Assembly: GCA_030220185.1 (NCBI GenBank)
Contig: JASPKZ010010239.1
Location: 124,001-188,000 of the forward strand
Source: Diploptera punctata
Taxonomy: Eukaryota; Arthropoda; Insecta; Blattodea; Blaberidae
DNA: 64,000 bases
Direction of reading: 5' to 3'
The notes under the pieces are model-generated. The model saw only the letters and a list, made by a program, of their open reading frames with translations, was not told the origin of the DNA and did no database searches. Every line of letters begins with the position of its first letter. The stretch's first letter is position 1. Shown here piece by piece: positions 22,498 to 34,525 of the stretch. The position numbers and the translations under genes are program-made.

Positions 22498-23165
22498 CAT
22501 TGAGACAACTAAATACCTGTGTATAGGAGAAGAAATGGAAATTATAAATTTCAACAATGGAGAAGAACTAAAACCTAGTATTGAATACACTTATTTAGGA
22601 ACAAAATTAGACCATTCAGACGATAACACAGTGAAAATTAAAAATAGAATCGCACAAACAAAACAAGCAATAAATGCTTTAAACTCTGTTTGGTGGAGCA
22701 AAAATATCACAAAAAATAGAAAATTACAAATTTATCAAACCATAATTCAGAGCATTTTAACATATGGTGCTGAAGCCTGGCAAATTCCTACCAGGGAAAT
22801 GAAAAAAAAATTAAGTACAGAAATGGATGTTTTAAGAAGATCAGCTGGAAAATCTAGAATGGATAGGATACGAAATAAAGAAATGAGGGAAATTATGGGT
22901 GTACAAGAGGAGCTGGACATCATAGACATTATAGAAAAGATTGCAGTGGTATGGTCATGTCAAAAGAATGCCAGAGCAAAGATTTCCAAAAATTGTTATG
23001 GAATGGATCCCAATGGAGAGGAGGAAGAGAAGAAGACCGAAGAAAACTTGGATAGAAGGGGTACAAGCAGCTATGAATATCAGAGGAATGGAGGAAGATC
23101 AATGGATGGACAGAGAGGAAGACGTTTGGTTTCCGGAAGACGGCGGCAGCTGCCATGATACCGGA

Positions 23166-23168
<3 letters not shown>
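22497..23168 (+). pseudogene. 5'-truncated RTE-like LINE, C-terminal domain
   Basis: Begins within the motif E region (YTYLGTKLDHSDD) and continues SILTYGAEAWQI, MDVLRRSAGKSRMDRI and RNKEMREIMGV in one frame to about 22935. A frameshift then moves the reading to 22941-23168: MQWYGHVKRMPEQRFPK and RRRPKKTWIEGVQAAM. The track through the upstream microsatellite that adds poly-isoleucine is an artefact. It ends GATGAATAATAATAA, so TAA repeats lie on both sides. Confidence 0.85.
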
Positions 23169-23200
<32 letters not shown>

Positions 23201-23220
23201 TATTATTATTATTATTATTT
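23168..23220. repeat. (TAA)n then (TTA)n
   Basis: Tail of the LINE or target microsatellite; strand of the trinucleotide switches near 23200, giving a short perfect palindrome. Confidence 0.85.
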
Positions 23221-23334
23221 TGTTGTTATATGGAACTTTTCACAATCTTTCAGCTTTTTAAATTAAATAAGTTAAAAAAGTACAAAAACGTTCACAATTC
23301 TATATTTTTTCATCATTATTATTTAATAATGAAG

Positions 23335-23565
23335 TAATTGAAGACTACGCCAATTTTGGAATATATTAAACAGTACCAACTAAATAGGAAACACCATCTT
23401 GAAAGAATGAGTTCAAATCGGATCCCCAAAGCTGTTTATAATTATATACCAAGAGGACGAAGATCACTGGGCCGTCCTATGAAACGCTGGAGGGAAAATG
23501 TTCTATAGGATCGTAACAGGCCTTGGCCTAATATTGGAAGGAAGAAGAAGAAAAAGTGATTAGGC
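23335..23565 (+). pseudogene. LINE C-terminal fragment, RTE-like family of 34526-35046
   Basis: Reads KTTPILEYIKQYQLN, HHLERMSSNRIPKAVYNY and RGRRSLGRPMKRW, then the short 3' UTR GGATCGTAACAGGCCTTGGC. It is 5'-truncated at position 23345. The same sequence in the copy at 34526-35046 differs by few bases, so both are fairly young. Confidence 0.8.
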
Positions 23566-24329
23566 AACATGTGATTAAAGAATATTCAATTATGAATGTT
23601 TTAATATACAGGCAATTTTAATGGTATGGAAATGTAAACCAAATGGAGTTTTGAGAATGGATTCCAGAGGAAAAGAGGTAGATATAAAAATAAATAAATT
23701 GATAATATGAACAACTTGACTCCAGGACACAAAGAAAACGATGAATGAAAAAAAAAAGACAATGAAAAGTCTACTGATCCGTAATATATTTTATAAACTT
23801 ACTAACTATATCAAGGGAACATAACAATATTGGAGCGGGGAATATTGAGATATTTGGAGGAAAAGGATAAATGTGTAGAACATTGCTCAGAGGAAGATTT
23901 GATAATAGATGGTAAACCTGTTCATGAATTATTAATTATTATTTGCCTATTATTAACATTGCGTGAATAAAACTCATGAAAGGAAATAAGCTATGAAGAT
24001 AAAATTCAATTGGCAGTTGATAACTTCGAATTATACATAGTCAGGTACAAAATTTCGACTTACATCGCTGAGTTATATACTTTGTAGGCAAAATGTATAA
24101 CTACCTTCTGTAGAGATTAAATAAGTTTAGTGTTTTTAAGGTAAAGTGAAGTTTCTTAGTAAGAAAACTTGTGAAGATGAGAAATATAGACATTCTTTAG
24201 CTTATAGCTAAGAATTCTTAGGTAAAATACCAGAAAGAGATACAGCTGCACGAATAAATGTACAATATTTGATAAATAATTAATCATTATAATTGAACTC
24301 GGGAATAATAGTCTCAAACCTTGTCCATT

Positions 24330-24635
24330 TCAGAGTGAGGTTGAAATGAGATGAAATGAAACCCCCTATATTTGAAGTAATATTTGAACGACAAAGGTAC
24401 CGAGCCACTACGCTTAACGTACCGTCAAAGGGCGGAAGAAATAAATGGTTGAGATGAGTATAGAGAAATAGTGGGATGAAATTTGTGGTAACGGAAAACG
24501 GGAGAAACCCCGAGAAAAATTTGCCCAAGCTCCGTTTCGTCCATCACGAAGCCCGCATGGAGTAACCGTGACTCGATCTCGAAACCCTAGCGGTGAGAGG
24601 CGAGCGTCTAACCGCTTGCGCCACAGAGCTACCTC
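24330..24635 (-). mobile_element. SINE family A, tRNA-derived
   Basis: Minus-strand head GTGGCGCAAGCGGTTAGACG (A box) and TTTCGAGATCGAGTCACG (B-box position) are better preserved than at 4512-4798. The body is shared along its length. Confidence 0.75.
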
Positions 24636-24639
24636 ACCC

Positions 24640-25215
24640 TTGATTTTTCAGTTTATTGTCGTAAACTATAGCCCTTCTTCTGTATTTACTAACAGTTTTT
24701 AATAATTTAAAAACATTCAAATAATTTTTATAACATTATCTGACAATTTTTATGTATTTAAATACGAGAAACATTAGTATTATGACACTGTTAGACAATA
24801 TTGTGATGCTGACTGCTATTTTTTCCACAAAGTATATTACTTAGTCTATGATTTTTCTTCCCTTCGATAGGGAAAACGCTGATTGGAACGACGTTAGGGA
24901 GTGATAAGTGTACACCCATTTTAATGAACGTTTGGTAATTTCAATATTACTAATATATTTATTAAAAATATATTTGGGGATTTATTGCAATGATTGGTCA
25001 TTTAAATTTCACAGCAAAGTTCTACCATCTAGCGTAAGCTGTATAAACTTTAGTACGATATCGATAATAATCTATATATGGATAGCAGCGATAACCCACT
25101 AGGCAAGGATGATAATCGATATGTGGTTCGATGGTGAGTAATCGCTGGCTTTATAAACTCTGGCACATGCGCACTGTTGTTCTATCTTTGAAAATATAAG
25201 AAAATATATTGGGTA
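24640..25215 (+). repeat. Interspersed repeat family M
   Basis: Paired with 60725-61265 (same strand) and 63790-64000 (inverted, cut by the window end). Shared blocks: AACTATAGCCCTTCTTCTGT, GAGTGATAAGTGTACACCC and GATAATCGATATGTGGTTCG. No ORF of note. Confidence 0.8.
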
Positions 25216-25589
25216 AGTTAAACTGCGGTTTTTCCTAATTTACTATAATTAATAAATTATATATAAACTAATAAAAAGTAACAAATTGGCATATGGAATC
25301 TCAGGTTCAATCAACATCTACTAAGACTCTCCACTGCAGCTATCCTCTGTCAGTTGAGTCCAGATATTTTCCGATACCTTATTCCTTAAAATCCGTTCGA
25401 ATTTTACTTTCCCACTTACACCTAGGGATTCGTACTTACCACAAATCTTTCCTAAATATTTCACCTAAAATAATTTATTGTGTTGCCCATTTCGAGTTGC
25501 ATGACCTAGACTTATGGAACCTGGAAATATTTAGTTTTATTAAAATAAAATTACAATTTTGTTATAAGATTGACATTTTATGAACTGGG

Positions 25590-25777
25590 TTATAGATTGT
25601 GATATATTAGTATTTTTTTCCTTCCACAATGACGCAAGTAAGACCAAAATTGTTAATAGCATAAGATTATAATATAATCAAATTAGATTAATTATAATAT
25701 AATATAATCTTATGCTATTGACAATTTTGATCTTACTTGCGTCATTGTGGAAGGAAAAAAATACTAATATATCACAA

Positions 25778-25783
<6 letters not shown>
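25590..25783. repeat. Near-perfect palindrome, arms about 85 bp
   Basis: CTTCCACAATGACGCAAGTA (left) and its inverse at 25735-25755 are embedded in arms that match almost base for base; the centre is about 14 bp of TAGATTAATT-type sequence. No TIR signature or target duplication identified. Confidence 0.9.

Positions 25784-25815
<32 letters not shown>
25784..25815. repeat. (TA)n microsatellite
   Basis: About 15 TA units directly following the palindrome. Confidence 0.9.
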
Positions 25816-25816
<1 letters not shown>

Positions 25817-25979
25817 GATGAATTTTGCAGCTTTAAGCCGTCTTCCTGTTCAAAATTATATTCTTCTCAATTAAGTGCATGTAGTCTCTTCGAAGAAATA
25901 ACTTCTTTAATATTTTCATACAGTGTTGTAATTTGTCTTCCCGAACACCTTTCGCTAGTGTGTATTGATATTTAGGACA

Positions 25980-28900
25980 TCATTTCTGTTGCATCCTCAA
26001 TAGAAGCCCAAATATTTGTAATCCCTCTTTTCAAGCCTATCGTAGGTAGGGGGTTACGTACACAGAGAGCTGGTGTGTTCTCACACAACCATTACCTCAA
26101 TCACTCTATATAAGATAACATTCAAACCAGTTCAGTGCTGTGCCTTTCAAAATTCGTATTCTGTAGTAGAAACGTATTGGCGACGTAAAATGCATTGTAC
26201 CAAATTGATCAGACGTAATGATGTTAAGTATGCAAATTAGGGATCGAAAACTGCACACGCTGGGTATATAGAAGCCCGAGCCTGATATTTCACATTCTTT
26301 TCTGTTTTAATCGGTCTCCTAATTTCTTCATTCCAATTCTTTACAATACCCCTTCGTTTCTTCTCAAATAATCTATTTCAACTTTCAAAATATTTCGTTT
26401 ATATGTTTTTTCCTGGAAATATTATAGCACTGGCGTGGGAACATATCGAATTTAGTTTATTAATTTCACATTAACATAAAAAATCACTATCTTTATTTCA
26501 TTCCAATTATTCACAGTATAAACACATACTTTTTAAGCTGTGAGATTTCCTCAAACGCAATTTATCTTAAAGTTTATTTCTTCACACTCGCAGATGCCCT
26601 CTCTTCCAAAATCATGTTCATATTCAGAATACTATTGGTTCACTGTTGTCTCCGTTCGGTCTTATATAACCGATGAAGACGTCTAGAAATTTTCAGAGAC
26701 GACCACCAATATACCACCATTCAACCCACCGCTATTCGAACAGTCGCAAAAGCGATCCTTCGAGACTCACGATCCGAATCTGAATTCCTTATGACTTATA
26801 AGGCAAGATTTGAGTTTTGCCAGCGCTCGTGAAATTCAAACGCGGTAATTTTAGCAGCGGGTCAACAATGCGTCAAAATATTTTCATTTTGAATTCAGAT
26901 ATCCCAGTCATAGTGCTGAGATATTTGTTTAATTGATCCTCCCTCAGCAATTATACCTGACAGATAATGCAGATGTAATGCTAAATCCTGTGATGGTACT
27001 TTAAAATTGTCATTCCAATTAATGTCCATGAACTAACGTAACCTCTCTCTTGTTTAAATAAAGTTAAAAATAAGGGATGTTTGCATTACTATGTCACTAA
27101 TATGAGTAAATAAAAATATTTTGTAATTCACAATTTCAATTTTAGTCCCTACATATTTGCGTTCTACTGCATAATGAGAAATATTGTATGTTGCAGGTAA
27201 TGTCCTGTTGTTAGAGTTTGTATCGGCGTTCACCGAGATGTAAGTAATATTATTTCATTACGTGCATGATAATTACTTGATAAGTTACAGCACAAGTCCA
27301 ACATTATGCAAAAAAACTATATCATGCCTTTACAGCAGTATTCTTCTAGTTCATTTACGTTAATTAATTTCAAATTTATACAGAATGTTAGGTGTTTGAC
27401 AGCTCAAATTGGAGCAGGGAATTGTCACCTCGAATGGAAAGTTGAAGTGTAATTGATTTGTATATAGAATGATTATTTTTCTCAACATAAGAAATGATAT
27501 ACCATACATGAAAGTTTTATTAAATATTGCTTAATACCAGTATATCGATTCATAAACGTTATTACATATAGATATTGATAATTAAGAAGTACATAATTTT
27601 CCTTTATCTGCAAAAATCTGTATAAATAACTATAGCAATGAAAATGTGTTTAGATGATGCACATTCTTCGCATTTAACTCAAGTTAGTTATTGTCATTCA
27701 AACAGTGAAAAATCCAGATTGACAGTTTCTGGATTATGTGATTTAGATTTAATAAATTAGAATTTAGTCATAAATAGTTTATATTAGCAAACAATATTCC
27801 AATAGCAATAGTCTACCATTATATGTAATGACAATCTGAACATTCTGTATAAATAGTTAGAACAGAAAGGATACACACGTCAGAATTGTGTTATTAAAAA
27901 TAACTATTTTGTAAAAATAGTCATTCCATAATAACATAGGCTTTATAAATAAAGAATAGTCCTGTTGCGAGCATTAACACATGTAAATGCTGCTTCTACA
28001 CAGAAAATTGATGTTTAACTATTTTATTCCTATTCTCTTTCTGTTCTAACAAAGTAATTTGGTGACTTGAGATTTTTGCTGTAACTTGATGTATTGTATA
28101 TTTATCAGTTAAGATGAAATAATAGTTAACTTATTCTCGTTAACACTCTACAGCATGTATTGTAAAATAATCAAGAGAATACATACTGGTCTTCATTACT
28201 GCATTAATTTCATAATTCTTTAATTAAAACTAACGCTTGTAAACTAACGATCTATTATAGTAATATTTTTATTCGTAACATACGCAATATTTATAGTATT
28301 TCAGCATTTGGAAAATTTTCATACTAAAATATATTCATTTTAATTATTATTACACCCATACATTATTAGAATGACAAATTACTGTTTTTTATTAGTCGTA
28401 ATTATGGTACAATATTATTTATATTAATTCCGTCTATATCTTATTTTTTATGTATTAATTATATAATTATATTCGGTTTTGTGAATGAAAAGTTTAATTG
28501 AGTTATATTATTCATATAAACATTTCTACACAATATTTCGCAACCCTGTGCACAATATAATAATTATGACATTAAAAATGTTAATGATAAAAATATTTAT
28601 TAATATTATAACTATTTTAAAGTATAATTTATTATTATTTTACAATTTATAATATTAAAAACGAAAATTACATAATTTATTTTATATTATAGAATTACAT
28701 AATAATTGTTACTTTTATTATCTAGGCACTATTTATATACGAATGCTGACGCATGGCCATAAAAGGAGTGCATGGTTGGAATTAGAGGTAACTTAAAATA
28801 TTTATTTTTCAAATAAAGTTAAACATATAGAAATTATATTGTTTTTGTCGTAACAAAACTTTCATCTTTTCAACTAACTTTCTGAATTATACGAGTTTTT

Positions 28901-30180
28901 AGAACATCACAACGTCGTAAATAAATATCATTTAAAGTCGAATATACGTCCATAGATTTTACCTCATTATTATATGTCAACGTATAAAATATTCAATGTT
29001 GATCAAACACAATCTAATATCGAATTTTGGGCATCAATATTTTTATTTCGTGAAATGAATTTTCTAGTTATGGTTGATAGAGAAAATAATGCTCTAGTAT
29101 TAAAAGCGACTTTACATTCATATAAATAAATATATCGCCATATGTGTAATTTATTAATGTTTATTATTTTATGTAGTGATTATCGAATTTGCACAGGCCT
29201 GCTATTACTAAGATAAATGCAAATCCAATGTAGGATCCAGAACCCTTGAAAATGGCAGCTATACCAAATTTTAAGCTGCTGGTCCCTTAATTTGATTTAT
29301 GGTTCATATTCGAAAAATATGCTCATGTGTCAAATTTCCTTCAATAATCATGTTGAAGTAAAACGCATATATACATGTGCAGATAATTACATATATATTT
29401 TAAATTATTAACTGTTTCATTTAACAAGGTTACTAAATTAAATTTCCATTGAGGATAACATTTTTTATAAGAATATCTTAGTTAAGTCATGAGATCGGCA
29501 AAGTTAAATTTCACATAGTTGCCATTATCCAACCTACACATTTATTTTTTTTTGTACATCGTACGAAGATCTGTATTTTCATTCCATGCAGCTGAATGAT
29601 AGGGAGAAAGTATTATATACGTTGAAATTATATTATACAGATTGTTAATACTTTTAGGATAAAATTAAACAGATGATAGATAACTAAACTAGTTTTTCTG
29701 AGATTGAATGAAAATTTATATTTCAGCAGCCATCAGATTTTCAATTTAGAAAAGACTTGATCTTTTAAGCCAGAATCAACTTTTCTAACGCACGTTTTTG
29801 AAGAAATCACCTATTAAACTGTTTTATAAATGCAAGCTTTGAAGGATATTTTATGGAATTACGGAGGAAGTAGTAATTATATTATAGATGCAAACAAAAT
29901 GGTCAAATTCATTTTGAACTCTGAATGCAGTTTGAGCTATTTTTTTTTAGCTTTGTTATAAAACCGAAATTATGACAGTGTGTTTCGGAGATATGACGTG
30001 GCTCCTCTCCTAAGTCTCAACAGTTGATTGGTTTAAAGATCAGAATTGATATGTATTTATTGTACTTGTTTCTCAAAGAATATATATTGTAGATTTTCGC
30101 GGATATACGTATGATTAAGAACCTTTTCTTGGGTTTTCCGCATCATGATTTGAAAGTTAGCCTCTGACCACTAATTTCAA
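25980..30180. other. Transposon-poor AT-rich stretch, no gene identified
   Basis: The longest part of the window without a recognised element. Two very short segments (27197-27239 and 28726-28787) have splice-like borders and one open frame each, but they do not join in a common frame, so I do not call a gene. A minus-strand hydrophobic reading near 29150-29285 is also unsupported. The stretch could be an intron or intergenic DNA. Confidence 0.4.
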
Positions 30181-30206
30181 CGTTTCGGCATGAGTAGCCA
30201 GAGGCC

Positions 30207-30210
<4 letters not shown>

Positions 30211-30242
<32 letters not shown>
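30211..30242. repeat. (TA)n microsatellite, border of SINE C
   Basis: TA tract directly adjoining the 3' end of the inverted SINE C. Confidence 0.9.
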
Positions 30243-30567
30243 CATCCATAGTAATTCTGCCCGAAGGCAGGTCCTTCACTGCAATCATAGCATTTTCATG
30301 CTATGCTTGCAGCTTTACTAGGGAATTGTAGGTGTGGTAGCTTCCCGTTGCTTTCCACACCGGTGAAGGATGATGATGATAATGATGGTGATAATGATAA
30401 GGATGACGATGATGACCATATGATTTCTGGGACCGTTTGGGCCTTAAAGTTTTCCTGAAATTTGTCTTACAGGTGAGGAAAAACCCCGATAAAAACCTCG
30501 CCCAGAAAAACTGCCCCGACCGGGGATCGAACCCGGGCCCGCTGCGTGACAAGGCAGCACACTACCT
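30243..30567 (-). mobile_element. SINE family C, full-length
   Basis: Minus-strand copy with B box GGGTTCGATCCCCGG, the GTAAGACAAATTTCAGG middle and the GTGGAAAGCAACGGGAAGC 3' part. Like 18071-18417 it is enclosed by TA repeats on both sides. Confidence 0.85.

Positions 30568-30597
<30 letters not shown>
30568..30597. repeat. (TA)n microsatellite, border of SINE C
   Basis: TA tract directly adjoining the SINE head (minus strand). Confidence 0.9.
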
Positions 30598-30599
<2 letters not shown>

Positions 30600-31355
30600 A
30601 AATAGACCATAGATAAGCGCGCGAGCTATGAGTTTCTCTAGGGTTGGGATGAACTTTATGATTTTAGCCGGTGATAGATATGGAACTATAGAAGGTAATT
30701 TGTGATAAAACTAATTTTTAGGCGACGTGATGGGATAATTTTATTAAATGTATGTTTTTTTTCAATAGTTTTTAGTACACAACACTGTTAAATTGGCTAG
30801 GGAAACTGCCAAACCACGACTTATGTAAGTTTTAAAAAATGATGATCTTTGAATTTCCGTTTTATTTTATATCGACGTTAATGAGAATTTATATGCCGAG
30901 TTCCTCCTGATACTCGTGGTGACTCTGCTCGTTATTCGAGTCGGGGCGTCAGCTCCACACTTTGTAGGCCTATGTTCTTCAAATAGGAGCCCTCGCTCCA
31001 CTTACTTTTGATTATATATTAAATATTTAAGAAAGTCGTGGATTTGACTTATTTTTCCACCGCCATTGCACTTTTGATACGAAATTTTTATTGGATAAAA
31101 TAAATATTTTGAAAACACCTCTATAGGCTACATGTGCAAGTCGATATAGGCCCATGAAATTTAGGGCGTGGCCTTTTACAGGACTATCTTCATTTCCAGG
31201 TTCAGTTACTCTGGGGTGGATGTTCTTATTTATCTGTCCGCTATGTTTTTGGAGGCTACATGTTTTAAATAATAATAGAATAAATGCGCACCAAGTTGTA
31301 CAGAAAATATATATTACATAAGTTTTGTTATTAATTTGATTCACATAGCGTTATT

Positions 31356-31688
31356 TTCAGAATTCTACGAGGGGTTTCCCTCGTTTTTTGCAGGTGGTTA
31401 CATGGTAACGGTCGCATGGTTGCTCGCACAGTTCACACCCACAGTTGTTCCCGGGATCGTGGAAACACTTGGTCTTGCATATCTTGTGGTGGTATCCATG
31501 CACTGCTATTGAGCTCACCACGTGTTTGAGTTCCTGATTGGTGTTGGTCCAGAACCTGTTTGTCATGGCTTCTGTTGTATAAATGTCCAGCCATATCTCT
31601 TGTCTCTTCTTCTCCTTTTCCTGAAGTAGTTTATTTGAGCTTCTGTGGATGGTAGCCTCATACGCAGTTCTTCTTTTTTCTTTTGAAA
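31356..31688 (-). CDS. Unassigned Cys/His-rich ORF or exon
   Basis: The minus strand is open for about 110 codons from a stop near 31690 to a stop at 31357, with the first Met at 31566. It has a charged N-terminal part (SNKLLQEKEKKRQEIW) and a C-terminal cluster of Cys and His (GYHHKICKTKCFHDPGNN, then CGCELCEQPCDRYHVTTC): eight Cys and four His within about 45 residues, spaced like a metal-binding or disulfide-rich domain. GC content is higher than the flanks. I do not recognise the family. No partner exon was found; it may be an exon or an unrecognised element. Confidence 0.35.
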
Positions 31689-32289
31689 TTTCTTAAAAGC
31701 AATAAACACTTGTTTGTATCCGTCCTAACCGTATCGATGTTCCCCTTCTGGGTAACCTTGGGGATTTGCGTAAAGTCTTAGACGTAATAAACTGTGTTTA
31801 ATACCTACCGACTTCCAAAATACGTAACACATGACCAGACAATGAACTTAACAGTTATTCACATTTGTTCAAACCTGTAACAGTTATTCATCTTTCTTCA
31901 CACACCCTCAAATAACTTAAAACGCTGCTGTCGGCAATGACTTATTACTAGAAAGTATTTTTATATGTTTTACAATGAATAGATAATACAGACTTTTGGG
32001 ACAATAACGGTAGCCCTCCATTGTAACTGGTACAATATATATTTATGTAATAAAAATTTCATAAGGTTAAAATTTTTTATATTTTGATTCAGTATGCAGG
32101 AGACTAATTAAAGTTTAGAACAAATTAATTCTATAAAAATTAAGTCAGCTTTGTAACCATAGAGCATGCTAAAAATTATAAACCCTTCCTAGTAGTAGTG
32201 GTACTAGCAGTAGTAGGACTTCTTTAAATTAAAAATATAGACTAAAACATAATTATTTTTAAATTGATCACACAGTCAGGATCCATGCA

Positions 32290-32592
32290 TTCACAGTAAT
32301 TCTGCCAAAGGGCAGATCTTTCACTGCAATCATGGCATTTACATGCTATGTTTTTGCAACTTTACTAGGGAATTATAGTTGTGGTAGCTTCCCGTTGCTT
32401 TCCACACCGGTGAAAGATGATAATGATAAAGATGATGATGGCCGGATGATTTTTTGGGGATCGTTGGACGCTAAGCGTCCTGACATTTGTCTTACATGAG
32501 AGGAAGAAACCTATCCCAGAAGCCTTTTCCGACCGGGAATCGAACCATGGCCCGCTGCCTGACAAGGCAGCACGCTACCTCGAGACTACAGC
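32290..32592 (-). mobile_element. SINE family C
   Basis: Minus-strand copy, more diverged: B box GGTTCGATTCCCGGTCGG, 3' part GGTGTGGAAAGCAACGGG. Not bordered by TA repeats. Confidence 0.8.
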
Positions 32593-33319
32593 GGGTATGA
32601 TATAGTATGCAGTTTTGACAGTGGCACAATATTTTAACTGCATCTTTAAATACCATGTTATAGACATTTTATAAACGGACGGGTTAAAGTAACAATGGTG
32701 TACGTCGCATTTCTATAACGCACAGAAAACATTAAATAACGTAAAAGAAAACATTGTTAAAATGCTGGTAACAAACCAGAAATGAGATGAAGAGTTGGAA
32801 GCCCTATAACTGATACCGTAGATTGATTGAACATTGGAGGACATAAGGAAACTGGGGATCAAGTACTGGTGGAATTGTGGCTAAAGAGAGATAAATCTAG
32901 CGGAAAATTTTGAAGGGAATTTTAGGCCCTTAATCGGCTGTAACGTTAATTTGGCATCGATGAATAGAATATACAGCATTAAAATAAAATGTACTCTAAT
33001 GCTATTCTTTAATGGATGTCACCTGAAACTAAATTTGACAGAGAGGTTTGAACTGAACTCATTTTGTAGGCCTACAGTTTTACGGCTGATAGAAATGACT
33101 TCCATCACTGTAGCCATAAATCGTCCGAATGTAACGTTGCACTATATCAGAGCGAGTATTCCTAAAACTATAAATACGACAAATAGGTATTAGAAAATAA
33201 TATTTTACCATAGAGACACGTTTATTGTGATTTACATTTTAGTATAAATTAAATATTCACAAAATTATACTTCTTTTTTCGGTTTTTTCGTTTAAAAATA
33301 CATCTAGTTTAGACTTTGC

Positions 33320-33324
<5 letters not shown>

Positions 33325-33350
<26 letters not shown>
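33325..33350. repeat. (TA)n(TG)n microsatellite
   Basis: Short TA run passing into about eight TG units. Confidence 0.85.
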
Positions 33351-33529
33351 CTTAAACGTTCACTGCATTAACCAATGTAATTAGTTCATTATATGTAGCA
33401 TTTTATTTGGCAACATTATTTTGTATTTTAAAGTTATTAGGCTATACTGATAGTTTAAGAGTTGAAGACGAAAGGACCATTATCTTTTGGCCACTTGTAT
33501 CTTATTTTATAATTTCAAGAAGGGATAAG

Positions 33530-33806
33530 GTCAGAAACAGCACAATAAGGGAAATTATGCAAGTTGACAAAAACATATTAAGAAAAATAGAAGAAAAACG
33601 TTTGAAATGGTATGGACATCTCATAAGAATGGAAGAAGAGAGAATACCAAAGAAGATCCTTAATTGAAAAGGTAATGGAAGAAGTGGAAGAGGCAGGCCT
33701 AGAGAACGATGGATGGATGGAGTGAAGAGAAGTATGGAAACTAGAGATTTGAGAGAAGAAAATGCTTTAGACAGGAACCTCTGCCGACAAATCACTTTGG
33801 GTTGAA
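33530..33806 (+). pseudogene. RTE-like LINE, C-terminal fragment
   Basis: Reads VRNSTIREIMQVDKNILRKI then KRLKWYGHLIRMEEERIPKK in one frame, a stop at 33664, and after a frameshift SGRGRPRERWMDGVKRSM with METRDLREENALDRNLCR. These are the GRP-x-RW and WYGH-x-RM signatures of the RTE C-terminal domain. 5'-truncated. Confidence 0.8.
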
Positions 33807-34003
33807 GGAGAAACACTGTATTGTGGAATATTCCTAAATCTTATTTTAGGATTCGGGTACCTTTGTTTACCGTTAATTAACAAAAATGGATCCTGCAGGT
33901 TACCTCTCTTCATTAAAAAGTCTTTCAGAATTTTTACATCTCTAAAATACAGATACGCATTATTTGAACGCGACTTCCATTTATATATGAGAATGGCATT
34001 CAA

Positions 34004-34007
<4 letters not shown>

Positions 34008-34040
<33 letters not shown>
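34008..34040. repeat. (TA)n microsatellite
   Basis: About 15 TA units. Confidence 0.9.
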
Positions 34041-34042
<2 letters not shown>

Positions 34043-34525
34043 TACATAAACATAATGTGGAGTGTAAACTAATATTAATCCTGCTGTAAGATAGTTGGCT
34101 ATTCAATTATAGTGGAGCTCCAATTTCGCAATTTCAGAGAGTAAGGAAATTTATAAATTCAACCTTACCAATCGCCGGATTAAGAAATTTATTACAGCTC
34201 TTAGGAAGTCCTTAGCATGAGAAGTCAGCCGAGTTGTCAGCCCTGCGAGACGGCCGCTTTTATCCCCATAAAGTACATTTAATACTCATTTCGTTCGAGA
34301 CTGAGTCGAACCCAAGACCATGGAGTAGCCATAAGATTTAGGGCAAATTAAAATTCCTGACCCAATCGGTTCTCGAATTCTTGACCTTCCGACTTATAGC
34401 ATATTGTTTAACGAACATCTGTAGGCCTACCTGTAAGTACTTAATGTTAACATAAGTGTTTCACTTCATTTAATTTCATATATTTAGTAAAAGTTATAAG
34501 TGCACTACAGAAATTTTCTAAAAAT

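Noticed and set aside
22264..22590. Long poly-isoleucine/leucine open frames
   Set aside because: They are translations of the (TAA)n microsatellite, not proteins.
29150..29285. Minus-strand hydrophobic reading (FGIAAIFKGSGSYIGFAFIL)
   Set aside because: No splice sites, start or supporting context; could be a repeat read by chance.
30140..30210. Possible hammerhead-like GCCGAAACGTTG on the minus strand
   Set aside because: GGC/GCC stem and GAAACG are present but there is no CTGANGA core.
30301..30552. 83-codon minus frame rich in His and Tyr
   Set aside because: Translation of SINE C; the same peptide pattern appears at other SINE C copies.
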